From Methanoculleus sp. UBA430 (GTDB taxonomy: Archaea > Halobacteriota > Methanomicrobia > Methanomicrobiales > Methanoculleaceae): a stretch of DNA of 43,757 nt. How positions within the stretch are numbered: position 1 is the first letter of the stretch; each line of letters opens with the position of its first letter. The position numbers and the translations under genes are program-made. Shown in pieces: positions 7,422 to 16,643 of the stretch. The stretch spans positions 1 through 43,757 of the forward strand of contig NZ_DAXW01000009.1 in NCBI RefSeq assembly GCF_002506585.1, given 5' to 3'. The notes below the pieces were generated by a model. The model was not told the origin of the DNA. It did not search any database and saw only the letters and a program-made list of their open reading frames with translations.

Positions 7422-10238
7422 TCATACGGTCAAACTTTCCACATGCCCGGTAGGCTGCTTATCGGGGGTGTATTTCGCAATGATTCCCTCGACATCAGCC
7501 GTGTTGAATGAAACATCACAGTGCCAGGTGCCGAACCCGCCGTGCCCGTTGACGGCACGAACCCATTCTGCAAGGGCGGCCCGCTTTGCCTTATTCTGCT
7601 GGCTGTCCTGGCCCTTCGTCTCCAGTACCAGGTATTCGCCGTTCTCAAGCCGGATCAGGTAGTCCGGGCGATACCTTCGCACGTAACCCTGGTAGAGATA
7701 GAAGATCTCAAACCCGAGATGGTCGTTCTTGGCCCATGCCTGCACCGCAGGGTTCCGGTCGAGGGCGAAGGCCTCGGTGGCCTCCCAGGTGCTGTCGTAG
7801 ACGCAGAAGTTGATCTGCGATTTTGCGGTCTCGCCACAGGGTTTGGTGGTATACCAGACCGGCATGTCGGCGGTCGAGCGGATGGGGCGTGCCGGATCGA
7901 GGACCGGCACGATGGCTTCGGTGTTCATCTCGCGGATCTGCTCGTAGATGTGCTGGACGACCTTGTTCATGTTGAGGATGAGCAGAACCCGCCGGCGCGT
8001 GTCGTCGGTACTGAAGATGAGGGGGGCGAATTTGACCTTATCGGAGCGGAGGAACCGATCGATGATGCCGACCAACTGCCCGACGAGGTCGGCGGCGGTA
8101 CCCCGCCACTCCGGGCGCATCTGGTCGAGGAGGTCCCGGGTTGTCTCGAAGATGATCCGCTGGAGCCTGATCCGGCCGAGTTCCTCAAGGTCGATAGTGG
8201 TGACCCGGTCGACGGCGGGTTTACCATCGATGACCGGAGCGAGTTCGGCGATCCGCGGCGTCTGGGCGGCGTCGAGGACGAGGGGTTTTGCGGTCTCTAT
8301 ATCGAGGGCGAGCCGTGGCCGGTAGGTGTGCTCGACCCGGAGCACGTTCGGCCAGGTGATCTCGTGCTTCCGGCGGGAGGGGAGCGACTCGATCCGGGTC
8401 TTGGGTTTCTCCGGCCTCGGCGGGGCGTCGTCTCCCCCTTCGTGGGGGAGGAAGGTGAAGGGGATGCCGAAGATGTTGACGTACTCGGGCGAGAAGAGGC
8501 CTGTCTCCTCATCGACATCGTAACTGGTGCGCCGGAGCCCCCGGCCGATGACCTGTTCGCAGAGGAGCTGGCTGGAGAAGGCCCGGAGGCCCATGATATG
8601 CGTGACCGTCCGGGCGTCCCAGCCCTCGGAGAGCATACCGACGGAGATGACATTCTGGATCTTCTCGCCCGGCTCACCATATTTCCCGACGGTGTCGACC
8701 TGCTGCCGGAGGTAGAGTGCCATCTCTTTCTTGGTGCGGGGCCGGTTCTCCTCTTCATCCTCGCCTGTTGTGATAGTCAGGGGTTCGTCGAGGGCTTCGG
8801 CCTCTTTGAGCACCTTTGAGTCGATGTGGAGGATTCTGCTGCTGTCGCAGAGGTCGTCGATGCGGATCTTTCTGTGGGTGAAAGCATAGGCGATCCTCGC
8901 GGCGGTCTCGGTGGTGTTCGCGACGGTGATCATGACCGGCGGGGTCCGGTAGCCGGCCGCTTCCCATTCTTTCTTCTTCTCCAGCCAGTCGAGGCCGAGG
9001 AAGTAGTAGGCGGTGTTGAGGAGATCGGGGAGGGGTTCGGATTCTTCGGCGCCTTTGCGGGTGAGGTCGTCGTAGACCTCAGGATCTGTGTAGATGTGGT
9101 AGAATCGTGACCGGTAGTCCTCGGGCCGCGGGTTGGCGTCGTCGCGGATGACGACGCGGGGGGTTTTGACGAGGCCCGACTCGATGGCGTCGTTCAAGGA
9201 GAAGTCGCTGACGATCCAGGTGAAGAGGGCTTCTTCGTCGCTCCTTTTTCCGCTCGGGGCAAAGGGCGTGGCGGTGAAGTCGAAACAGGAGAGGATGTTC
9301 CTTGCCTGGTGGATGCGGTCGAGGCCCTGGATCCAGACGGTGGCTTGATCGATCTCATCTTTTGCGACCCCTTTGACCTTCGACTCGGCCGGGACCCGCC
9401 AGGCATGGTGAGCCTCGTCGTTAATGACGATGAGGTTGTTATGCCGGGCCATGTCGCCGAGGACTTCACGGACATAGGCCTCGTCGCTCTTTGGACCGCG
9501 TTTGTCGACGCTCTTCCTCTTCTGGATCTGCTCTGCACTCTCCCAGGCGAGCGCGTGCCAGTTCTGGACAAGGACTTTCCCCTGCCTGAGGTTCTCTGCA
9601 AGGCCGGGCGGGACGATGGCGAAGGCGTCGTAGTAGTTGCCCTCGGAGGAGGGGACGAGGACGGAGAGGCGGCTTTTGACAGTGAGGCCGGGGGCGATGA
9701 CGAGGACGTTTCTGGAGTAACGGGGGTCAGCGGGGTAGGCTGTCTTGTTGAGGACCTGCCAGGCGATGAGCATGGCCATGACGACGGTCTTGCCGGTGCC
9801 GGTGGCCATCTTGCAGCAGTACCTGGAGAAGCCGCCGCCGTCGCCCTCGATATCGATCCCGGTCTTTTCCGCGGCTGGCGCCTCGGTGAGCCAGATGAGC
9901 GTCTCGATGGCTTCGAGCTGGCAGAAGAAGAAGGGCATGCCTCCCCGTTCCTGGTCCTGCCAGTACTCGAGGAGGCGGCGGGTGATGCCGGTGACGCCGG
10001 GGTAGCCGGCCTCCCGCCAGGCCTTGACTCGCGGCCGGATCTGGTTGACGAGGAGGATCTCGTAGAAGACGCCGGGGTCATCGAAGGCGCTGGAGCCCTG
10101 CGTGGCGACGATGTAACCTGCCTTTCGCCGGCCCTTAACGAGGTCGAAAGTGCGGGCGGTCCGGTCGTAGTGCCAATGGCAGGCGGGTTCGGTGTAGGGC
10201 GAGGTGACGATGAGGCGGTCGATGGTCTTCTGCGGCAT
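7422..10238 (-). CDS. type III-like restriction enzyme subunit (helicase-nuclease, BPTD_3080-like)
   Basis: A 938-residue superfamily 2 helicase fused to a nuclease. Walker A is MATGTGKT at about 144-151, motif II is DEAH at 274-277, motif III-like is FDFTATPF near 317, and motif VI is QVIGRGLRR near 595. Near the C-terminus RPDYLIRL and LVLETKG give the D...E-x-K signature of a PD-(D/E)xK nuclease. It resembles the Res subunits of type III-like systems that pair with a large N6-adenine methyltransferase, which here lies just upstream with a 3-base gap. The gene itself looks intact. With the Mod gene interrupted, its target recognition and self-protection may be impaired. Confidence 0.85.
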   Translation of the reverse strand: MPQKTIDRLIVTSPYTEPACHWHYDRTARTFDLVKGRRKAGYIVATQGSSAFDDPGVFYEILLVNQIRPRVKAWREAGYPGVTGITRRLLEYWQDQERGGMPFFFCQLEAIETLIWLTEAPAAEKTGIDIEGDGGGFSRYCCKMATGTGKTVVMAMLIAWQVLNKTAYPADPRYSRNVLVIAPGLTVKSRLSVLVPSSEGNYYDAFAIVPPGLAENLRQGKVLVQNWHALAWESAEQIQKRKSVDKRGPKSDEAYVREVLGDMARHNNLIVINDEAHHAWRVPAESKVKGVAKDEIDQATVWIQGLDRIHQARNILSCFDFTATPFAPSGKRSDEEALFTWIVSDFSLNDAIESGLVKTPRVVIRDDANPRPEDYRSRFYHIYTDPEVYDDLTRKGAEESEPLPDLLNTAYYFLGLDWLEKKKEWEAAGYRTPPVMITVANTTETAARIAYAFTHRKIRIDDLCDSSRILHIDSKVLKEAEALDEPLTITTGEDEEENRPRTKKEMALYLRQQVDTVGKYGEPGEKIQNVISVGMLSEGWDARTVTHIMGLRAFSSQLLCEQVIGRGLRRTSYDVDEETGLFSPEYVNIFGIPFTFLPHEGGDDAPPRPEKPKTRIESLPSRRKHEITWPNVLRVEHTYRPRLALDIETAKPLVLDAAQTPRIAELAPVIDGKPAVDRVTTIDLEELGRIRLQRIIFETTRDLLDQMRPEWRGTAADLVGQLVGIIDRFLRSDKVKFAPLIFSTDDTRRRVLLILNMNKVVQHIYEQIREMNTEAIVPVLDPARPIRSTADMPVWYTTKPCGETAKSQINFCVYDSTWEATEAFALDRNPAVQAWAKNDHLGFEIFYLYQGYVRRYRPDYLIRLENGEYLVLETKGQDSQQNKAKRAALAEWVRAVNGHGGFGTWHCDVSFNTADVEGIIAKYTPDKQPTGHVESLTV

Positions 10239-10241
10239 GGG

Positions 10242-10940
10242 TCATGCCTCCAGGCCGTCCAGCTCCCGCTCGACGATGGACTCGATGCCCCGGTCGTCGA
10301 TGATCTTGACGGCGATACGCCGCTTTTTGCCGGGTTTGAAGGGAAGGGAGACGGTGCCACGGTAGGCCTCGATCTTCTCTTCATCAAGTTCGGCCTTGAG
10401 GCTCTTCTGGAGTTTTGCCCAGCCGTCGTCTTTGCCGGCCATGGGGAAGAAGACCTGCCGGGGGAAGAGGCTGCGGCCGTCGTAGTCGGGATCAAGCATC
10501 CACATGGCAATCTTCTCGGGACCGCCGCCGTCGACGGTGCCTTTGCGGGTGTCGTAGTAGTCGAAGCCGTTGACGGAGAGGAGGATCGTGCCGGCTTCAG
10601 GCCCCTCGGTGATCAGGTTTAAGGTGACGTCGGGCTGGCCGATGAGCCAGAAACTCTCATCGCTGGAGCGTTTCTTCTTAAGGTCGTCGGTCTGGAGGTC
10701 GGTGTTCATCTGGACTTTGAGGAGGGTGACGCCGGGCCAGTTGGTCTCATCGATGTCTTTTGCGGCTTCGGGATCGAACTGGAAGGCGGCGAAGACGAGG
10801 ATCTCGGGGCGGGGGACAAGACGCTGTGCCTCTTTGAGCGCCATCTCGACCTGCCGGGCATCGAGGGCGGCGTGTTCGGGGCCGAAGGAGACGGCGACCT
10901 GCTTTTGAGTATCGTCCGCGGTCTCGCCGTGGGCGTGGAG
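10242..10940 (-). pseudogene. severed C-terminal part of the type III-like Mod methyltransferase
   Basis: This continues the frame of the 684-codon Mod gene after an in-frame TGA at 10943-10941. It encodes about 233 residues from LHAHGE to DGLEA, including a possible restart ATG at 10844 (MALKEAQRLV) that would give a 200-residue protein. The text across the stop reads GGTR-stop-LHAHGE. In related Mod proteins as I know them this position is a tryptophan, so TGG to TGA is the simplest change. All sequence after the stop stays open to just before Res, so the damage looks recent. Confidence 0.75.
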
Positions 10941-12995
10941 TCACCGGGTGCCGCCGAGGGGTTCGAGCCGGGCGAAGGCGATCCGCTGACCGCTCCTGCC
11001 GCGGATGCCGGTGGCGAGGAGCTGGGTCCGCCATTCGTCCTGCCGGAGAGATTCGCCGGTGCGAGCGGCGGAGTCGTCGGCCGGGAGGGCTGCGGGGGTG
11101 TCGCCGGTGAGCGGTTCGACGGTGGGAGCGGGGACAGCCTCGACGGTGAAGGGGCCGGTGACGCGGACTTTCGTTTTGTCGCTCACGGGATCGTCGTAGA
11201 GGGTCTCCTGGGGGGCGTTTCGCTGGATGCTCTCGTCAATTTCGGCCTGCCGTTTCCTCCGGGCGGCGAGGAACTTTGTATGGGCTTTCTGTGCCGCTTC
11301 CAGCCAAGCGGGATCGGGGTCGAAGGGGACCTCCCATTCCTCGTAGGAGGTTTTTGCGGTGGCATTGAGAGCGGCGAGTGCGGCCTCGACCTTCGGCCGG
11401 TGCTTCTCGTAGATGGCGTCGATCTCGGGGTTGTTCGCGATAGATTTGAGCGTGATGTGCGGGACGGTCTTATAGACAAACCCGCTCCCGACGCCCTCCT
11501 CGGGATGGGCGAGGTTGTAGTAGTCGAAGACGGCGGTCATGAGCCGCTGCTTGGCGAGGGTGACGGCGACGCGGGAGGTGTCGCAGGTGATCCACCGCCG
11601 GCCCCACTTCTCGGCAACATAGGCGGTGGTCCCGGAGCCGCAGGTGGGGTCGAGGACGAGGTCGCCGGGGTCGGTGGTCATCAGAATACACCGTTGGAGG
11701 ATAGAAGTTCCTGTTTGAACGACGTACCGCTTTGGATCTGAACGACTTTGAACGGAACCCCCAATGTCATACCAAAGATTGTTTATCGGTGTGAGTACGA
11801 AGTCATCAAAGAACCTGATATAGTTTAACGTACTCTTCGAAGCCTGGATTCTCCTGCTTTTTCTCAGCCTCTCCATACCTTCAGGGAAGGTCGCTTTCCA
11901 GTGGCTTCCCTGCTTTGGGCGATAAACAGATCCTTCGAACTCAAATGGGGTATCCTCACTTGCTGCACCTTGACTTTGGATATTGTCTAAACGATAGATC
12001 CTACTTTGCTTTTCAATCGAAATATCGCCAAATTTTTCTTCCTTCCGAAGCGCACGTCTTATCCCACTAGAAAGTTCGATTTGATCGTATTTACTCCCAC
12101 CATCTCCAAGAGGGCTCTCCTTTTCGGTGAACAACGAATGGAACTTAATGCTTGAAGCATCCTTACAGTACCAGATTAGGTAATCACCTGCACGGCTCAG
12201 CGTTTTACTAGGGAAACCACCTGTTGTTGTGTATGCGATAATGCTGATGAAGTTCCCCTTCCCAAACACCTCATCCATGATCTCCCGCACATGATGTACG
12301 TTCTCGTCCGAGATCTGCACAAACACGCTCCCGCTCTCGGTCAGGAGTTCCCGGGCGAGCAGCAACCTGTCTCGCAGGTACGTCAGGTATGAGTGTAGCC
12401 CTAACTCCCAAGTATCTCGGAAGGCCCTGATCATCTCAGGCTCGCTCGTGAGGTCCTCGTCCTTGCCGTCCTTCACGTCCCGCTTGTTCACGAAGGGCTG
12501 GAAGTTTGATCCATACGTGATCCCGTAGGGCGGGTCGATGTAGATCATTTGCACTTTCCCGGCCATCCCCTCCTTCTCCAGCAGGGAGTTCATGACGAGC
12601 AGGGAGTCGCCGGCGACGAGGCGGTTGCTCCAGTTATGCCTGTGGCGGTAGAACTCCACCGCCTCCCGCAGCGGCGGGTTTTCGATCGAGAACTCAAAGA
12701 GTGAGGCCTGCCGGTGGTCGCCGTTGCTGCCCTTCGCCGCCCTGATGATCGTCCGCGGGTCGATCCGCTCATGGACGTGGAGGGATACCGTCGGGACCTC
12801 GAAGGAGGTGTGCTCGGCCTTCCCCGCCCACTGGAGCTGCGGGTCGAGGTGAGGGTCGTAGGAGTAGGTCTTTGTGCCGTAATTGGGTTCGGTTGCCGCG
12901 CTGACCAGTCCCGCCGGCGGGTTATTCAGCCGACAGGTCCCCTTATGGTCGTATTGCTCGATTGGTTTCGTCTGCGGGGATGATTTCTTCGCCAT
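10941..12995 (-). CDS. type III-like DNA methyltransferase Mod, cut short by an in-frame TGA
   Basis: A 684-residue reading frame, the first three quarters of a Mod protein of about 917 residues. Motif IV is DPPY at 154-157 in IYIDPPYGITYG, and motif I is DPTCGSGTT at 449-457. The region between them (about 250-435, bases 11693-12246) is the target-recognition part and is clearly AT-richer than the flanks, which suggests exchange. Both catalytic motifs precede the stop, so the short product might still bind SAM. Gene order Mod then Res matches the family. A TATA-like element lies near 13059. Confidence 0.85.
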   Translation of the reverse strand: MAKKSSPQTKPIEQYDHKGTCRLNNPPAGLVSAATEPNYGTKTYSYDPHLDPQLQWAGKAEHTSFEVPTVSLHVHERIDPRTIIRAAKGSNGDHRQASLFEFSIENPPLREAVEFYRHRHNWSNRLVAGDSLLVMNSLLEKEGMAGKVQMIYIDPPYGITYGSNFQPFVNKRDVKDGKDEDLTSEPEMIRAFRDTWELGLHSYLTYLRDRLLLARELLTESGSVFVQISDENVHHVREIMDEVFGKGNFISIIAYTTTGGFPSKTLSRAGDYLIWYCKDASSIKFHSLFTEKESPLGDGGSKYDQIELSSGIRRALRKEEKFGDISIEKQSRIYRLDNIQSQGAASEDTPFEFEGSVYRPKQGSHWKATFPEGMERLRKSRRIQASKSTLNYIRFFDDFVLTPINNLWYDIGGSVQSRSDPKRYVVQTGTSILQRCILMTTDPGDLVLDPTCGSGTTAYVAEKWGRRWITCDTSRVAVTLAKQRLMTAVFDYYNLAHPEEGVGSGFVYKTVPHITLKSIANNPEIDAIYEKHRPKVEAALAALNATAKTSYEEWEVPFDPDPAWLEAAQKAHTKFLAARRKRQAEIDESIQRNAPQETLYDDPVSDKTKVRVTGPFTVEAVPAPTVEPLTGDTPAALPADDSAARTGESLRQDEWRTQLLATGIRGRSGQRIAFARLEPLGGTR

Positions 12996-13379
12996 AGTTC
13001 ACATTTTGCGTTACTGCATCAGACCCATTAAATGTTGCCGATTGTGAATGCGATATTTTATAGGTGGTTTTTACCAGAAAAAACGTCAGATATTCAAGAT
13101 TTATCCCATCTGTTCCGGCGGTGATCCGGTCAGGTGCGGGATCATTGCAGGCAATGGAACCAAGAAGGCGCGCGCCGGCCGTCCGAGAGAACCCCGCCAG
13201 CCCAAAGGAGGATGTACGGTTCGTCGAAAGAGCAGTCTCCTTTCAGGACCCCCTCTCCCCGATCCAACGGCGGGAGCGAGGATGAAGAGCCCCCGTGGCC
13301 GTTCACGGGAGTGTTCACGGTGAGGAGCAGCGGGTGAGAGGCCCCCCGCCGGAATCCTGCCATGCTGCCTCCTTCTCTC
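12996..13379. other. intergenic, Mod promoter then nothing recognised
   Basis: CCTATAAAATATCG read on the minus strand (about 13053-13066) is a good TATA box for the Mod gene, giving a leader of roughly 35-40 bases. Between 13070 and 13379 I see only arginine- and proline-rich chance frames. Confidence 0.5.
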
Positions 13380-13697
13380 TCACGGGACCGCATCCTCCGG
13401 AAGTTCCTCCGGCTCCGGCAGCGGGGGAAGATCGGTCTTTACCGACCAGCCGGGGTGCAGCAGCGCCTCCGTATAGGCGCAGTCGGCGATCCAGTAAAGG
13501 TCGCGCTCATCCTTCATCCGGTCGAGCAGAAACGACCACGGGCCGGGCGCGACCCGGTCCAGCAACGCCCGGTATACCCCGCCGGGATCGCCGCGGACCT
13601 CGTAGTCGATCCTGTCGGGAGCGTGGGGATCGTCGCCCTCGCCCCGGACGACGATCGCGGCTCCCTCTCGTGCGAGAGTTATCGTCCAGTGTGCCAT
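13380..13697 (-). CDS. conserved-looking hypothetical protein, 105 residues
   Basis: The start MAHWTITLAREGAAIVVRG at 13697 begins a compact, acidic protein with alternating strands and helices (FLLDRMKDERDLYWIADCAY) and a proline/glutamate-rich end. The open frame continues upstream of this ATG, but that stretch is arginine/proline-rich and overlaps the next gene. No family is recognised. It lies 31 bases downstream of the frameshifted winged-helix gene and may share its transcript. Confidence 0.5.
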   Translation of the reverse strand: MAHWTITLAREGAAIVVRGEGDDPHAPDRIDYEVRGDPGGVYRALLDRVAPGPWSFLLDRMKDERDLYWIADCAYTEALLHPGWSVKTDLPPLPEPEELPEDAVP

Positions 13698-13728
13698 AGA
13701 TGATCGTGGTGCCGGCGGCAGACCACCG

Positions 13729-14332
13729 TCACTCCTCGCTCTCTGTCCGGGCCACCGTCCGGTATCCCTGGAGGGGATGGGTGGGGACGTTCTTGTACTT
13801 CGCTTCGATCCTGCCATCCTCCAGCATGGGATTGATGTAGTGGTTCCGAAGCGAGTCCTTGCTCCGGTTCAACAGGTCGGCCAGGTCATCAAGGGTCAGG
13901 TATCTCCCCTCGCAGAGGCGGAGAATTGTTGCCTCAACCACCTTCCTCGACGCTTTCCGCACAGATCCAACCGGTCTTGCAATCTCGCGCAATGTAACCA
14001 AATGTTCGGAGCTTGCGATCAAATGTTCGAAGCTTTCTGGCAAATGTTCGGAGCTCCCCGGCAAATGTTCGGAGCTCGGCTTCGAACAGATCCCAGGAGC
14101 TCCGAACATTTCACCTTCCATCGGGTGACGGCCGGGACGGTAGTAGAACGTGCTCCGGCCCGACCCCTCGCTCATCAGAAGCCCTTTCTCGACCAGGCCG
14201 TGAAGAGCCACGGTGATGCCGTGCGGATGCTCTTTTGTCACCTCTTTGGGCCTGCCGTGGTTAACGCATCCTCCGGAAGAAGGTGACGACCAGCATCTGC
14301 GTGAAAATCCCACGCTCGCCGAAGGTGCTCAC
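13729..14332 (-). pseudogene. winged-helix/Schlafen-type C-terminal protein, frameshifted
   Basis: The start is GTG at 14332, overlapping the stop of the upstream gene as GTGA, and reads STFGERGIFTQMLVVTFF. That frame stops at a TAA near 14260. The other frame takes over near 14280 with GCVNHGRPKEVTKEHPHG and runs on to 13729. Total length is 604 bases, one more than a multiple of three, so one extra base explains the break. The continuing part resembles the HTH ends of Schlafen/RecG-like ATPase proteins (KYKNVPTHPLQGYR). A run of PSSEHLP-type repeats is encoded by 21-base DNA repeats at 14000-14077. Confidence 0.6.
14000..14112. repeat. four 21-base direct repeats plus one inverted copy
   Basis: AAATGTTCG recurs at 14000, 14021, 14042 and 14063, an exact 21-base period, encoding the SSEHL repeats on the minus strand. 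The 16 bases at 14042-14057 (AAATGTTCGGAGCTCC) recur as an exact reverse complement at 14097-14112. Confidence 0.85.
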
Positions 14333-15480
14333 AACGCGTCTCCTCCGGGATCTTTCGCGAGCGCAGCCCGGCCTTGCCCGGTGAGGCGGTACTTCTGGTG
14401 CCGGCTTTGCGGTTTTTCAGGGATGGTGTACTCGATCATCCGATCTGCCAGGAGTTTGCGGACGACCTTGTTGAGCGGACCTGAGATCTCTTTCTGTCCG
14501 AGCCCCCGCGAGAGTTCCGCTTTGGACTTCGGCTCGTCCTCGAGAAGCCGGAGGACTCTCGTCTCCAGCGACTCTGGCTGTGACTCTGGCTGTGACTCTG
14601 GCTGTGACTCTGGCTGCGGAGCCAGACTGGGGGCCAGAGTCCGGCGGATGATCGTCTGGAACCCATCACTGACGGCAAACTCCGGCTCCGGCAGCCCGGC
14701 CTCGGTGCAGCGCCTGATCATGTCCCGCGTCCCCGTACCCATCCGCTCGATGTAGCCGGTGAGATACATAGGTTCGGCAAGGAGCGGGTTGCCCGGCACC
14801 GAGCCGTGGGCCTGCCGGAGTTTCTCGAGCGTCAGGGACGGCGGGAGCGTGCCCGGGTTCCAGACCTCCAGGCGGTCGGCGAAGAGCATCACCTGGACGC
14901 TGCCGTTGCTCGTGTAGTCGCGGTGGGCGACCGCGTTCACGATCGCCTCTGCCACCACCTCTTTGGGAATCTCGTAGCGCACCGGCGCCTGCGGGCCGGC
15001 CTCGCGGGTGCCGACCGAGAGGGCGATCTTGCTCAGGACGAAGTCCACCGCCGCGTCCACGAGGTCGAAGACCGTGCCCTTGTAGACCCGGTAGGACGGG
15101 ATCGGTTTGGCGACCCCGGTGCCGTGGAAATTGGCGCACTTGATCTCGGAAGAGATCAGGAACCGTTGCGGCTGCTTCCCGAAGAGGAGGACCGCGGCGT
15201 TCGTCAGGTGCCCGTTATCAAGCAGGTTCAGGTGCTCCAGCAATTCAGTGGGAGAGGCATCGGGGGCGAGGGGGAACCGGCGGGTTGTCCTGGCCGTGCG
15301 GAGGAACCACGCCATCTGCTCCGGATCAAGGTCTTCGGATATACAGCGGGAATTTCTTCGTGCATATCCATAGAATCGAGACAAGTATATATAGAGGTTC
15401 GACCTTCCTCCGCCCACTCTGGGGGGAGAGTTTACGTCAACCTTGGATGCCGCCTCGAGCACAATGGGGGTTAAAACCAC
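14329..15480 (-). pseudogene. Schlafen/AlbA-type ATP-binding protein, N-terminus lost
   Basis: From about residue 47 (base 15342) the 383-residue frame matches the ATP-binding half of the AlbA_2/RecG-like regulator family: FPLAPDASPTELLEHLNLL, LTNAAVLLFGK, EIPKEVVAEAIVNAVAHRDY (the GHKL-type helix) and ERMGTGTRDMIRRC. A winged-helix segment ends it. The AlbA_2 domain of about 150-190 residues that normally comes first is missing, and residues 1-45 do not look like the family and overlap a divergent reading frame. Translation could start at the Met at 15315, but the protein would lack its usual sensor or nucleic-acid-binding part. Confidence 0.7.
14570..14617. repeat. 12-base tandem repeat, four units
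   Basis: GACTCTGGCTGT occurs four times in tandem (the last unit ends in C). In the minus-strand gene it encodes QPES repeats in the linker between the ATPase part and the winged helix. The unit keeps the frame, so copy-number changes would only alter linker length. Confidence 0.9.
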
Positions 15481-16130
15481 AATCTGGAGAATATTTACCG
15501 ATATTTCTGCTCTTCTTTCTCATCCTCATTTTGCACTAAATTGGATCAACCATACCTTCTGGTATAAAAATTACCAGATAGACAGATTCATAGGACAAAC
15601 CTGGTCAGGTATCTGGCAATGGATAAATAAACCCGTTGTGTGGCTGTTCGCAACTGCGGGGCTTGTTGTTGTTGCTGAACTTGCATATTGTTCCCTGGAT
15701 CCGGGGAGCGCAACATTCGTTACATTGAATTATGCAACACTGGGCACATGCCTGAATAGAATATTCTCCCTAAACGAACTTGTGAAGATCCTTCTGGTAT
15801 ATTTGATTTTTGTGGCATTGTATGGGCTCGCGTCTCTTATGTATAATGACAGATTTTACGTGAAAAATTTTGTAGATCATGCTGGAACCGGTTCAACAGC
15901 CGGAATTCTCAATAATCTGCTCCTTGCGGAGTTCGACCGTATCGGAAGCCTTTATCAAGATGTCAGCGAACGACAGAAAGTAGTCTCTGAAAGGAGACAA
16001 CCTGTGAGCTCTTTAGGGGATGTCTTCACGCGTCCTGACGGTATCAAGGCGGTCCCCCCACAAATAAGGCAAGAAGGATTTGTCGATTCTTCCGCCTTCA
16101 TTGCCGCTCCTTCAGGATCTGCCTGTAGCA
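15464..16130 (+). pseudogene. membrane protein, probably a 5' gene fragment
   Basis: The frame from ATG 15464 (MGVKTTIWRIF) encodes an aromatic N-terminus, then two hydrophobic stretches (WLFATAGLVVVAELAY and ILLVYLIFVALYGLASL). A soluble part with LLLAEFDRIGSLYQDVSERQ follows. The base composition is AT-rich, unlike both neighbours. After about 16130 the frame continues only as the antisense of the osmC-like gene, so the natural 3' end is missing or degraded. The family is not recognised. The LAEFDRIGSLY part resembles the region after the membrane anchors of some TPR-containing archaeal proteins. Confidence 0.45.
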
Positions 16131-16152
16131 TGTCCACCACGGTATCTCCGGA

Positions 16153-16614
16153 TTATTTCCCGACAATCCGGTGTTCGGCGGTCACTTCCCCGACCTCTGC
16201 AAACATCGCGGCGATGGGGCAGAAGCGGGTTATCGTCTGATCGATGATTCCCGAGATCACCTCGTCGTCCACGGCGGCGCGGAGGGTGATCGTCAGGTGG
16301 ACGCGATCGAAGAGCGCCGGCATGGTCTGTCGCCGTGTCGCATGGATCGCAATGGCCATCTCGTCGGGGACGATATCGTGATCCGAGAGAGCAAGAAGGA
16401 TCTTGATGCCGACGCATCCACCGAGCGACGCGATGAGGTAGTCGATGGGGTTGGGCGTCTTCCCGCCTCCGCCCAGGTGACGGTGCGCATCGATTCGAAT
16501 GCTCTCGCCGGACGGGAGGGCGGCGGAGAACCGCATTCCGCCGTCGTACGATATCGTCATATCGACCGGGTTGAACTCCATCCGGGACCTGTCCCAGGGG
16601 ATCTCTGCGTTCAT
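16153..16614 (-). CDS. OsmC family protein
   Basis: A 153-residue OsmC/Ohr-type protein, a thiol peroxidase family protecting against organic hydroperoxides. The two conserved cysteines are in LGGCVGIKIL (about residue 67) and RFCPIAAMF (about residue 132). The segment GGGGKTPNPIDYLIASLGGC is the family signature. A TATA box at 16636-16643 lies 23-26 bases before two adjacent ATGs (16617, 16614), so the message is probably leaderless and starts at one of them. Confidence 0.9.
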   Translation of the reverse strand: MNAEIPWDRSRMEFNPVDMTISYDGGMRFSAALPSGESIRIDAHRHLGGGGKTPNPIDYLIASLGGCVGIKILLALSDHDIVPDEMAIAIHATRRQTMPALFDRVHLTITLRAAVDDEVISGIIDQTITRFCPIAAMFAEVGEVTAEHRIVGK

Positions 16615-16635
16615 CATACAACCATTGCATTCCGG

Positions 16636-16643
16636 CCATATAA
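16636..16643 (-). promoter_or_regulatory. TATA box of the osmC-like gene
   Basis: TTATATGG on the minus strand, centred about 25 bases upstream of the ATG, the usual archaeal distance to the start of transcription. Confidence 0.6.

Noticed and set aside
7521..8819. 432-codon frame on the plus strand inside the Res gene
   Set aside because: It is antisense to conserved helicase motifs and is a mirror of GC-rich codons.
9194..10510. Long frames of about 438 codons on both strands over the Res/Mod junction
   Set aside because: Their proteins are serine/arginine/proline- or acidic/glycine-rich with no domains; the Res frame in the same place carries the family motifs.
10941..10943. TGA as a selenocysteine codon
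   Set aside because: No selenocysteine element follows, the position is not redox-active, and the expected residue is Trp; a nonsense change is simpler.
14000..14112. CRISPR array
   Set aside because: The 21-base units lie back to back without spacers and encode part of a protein.
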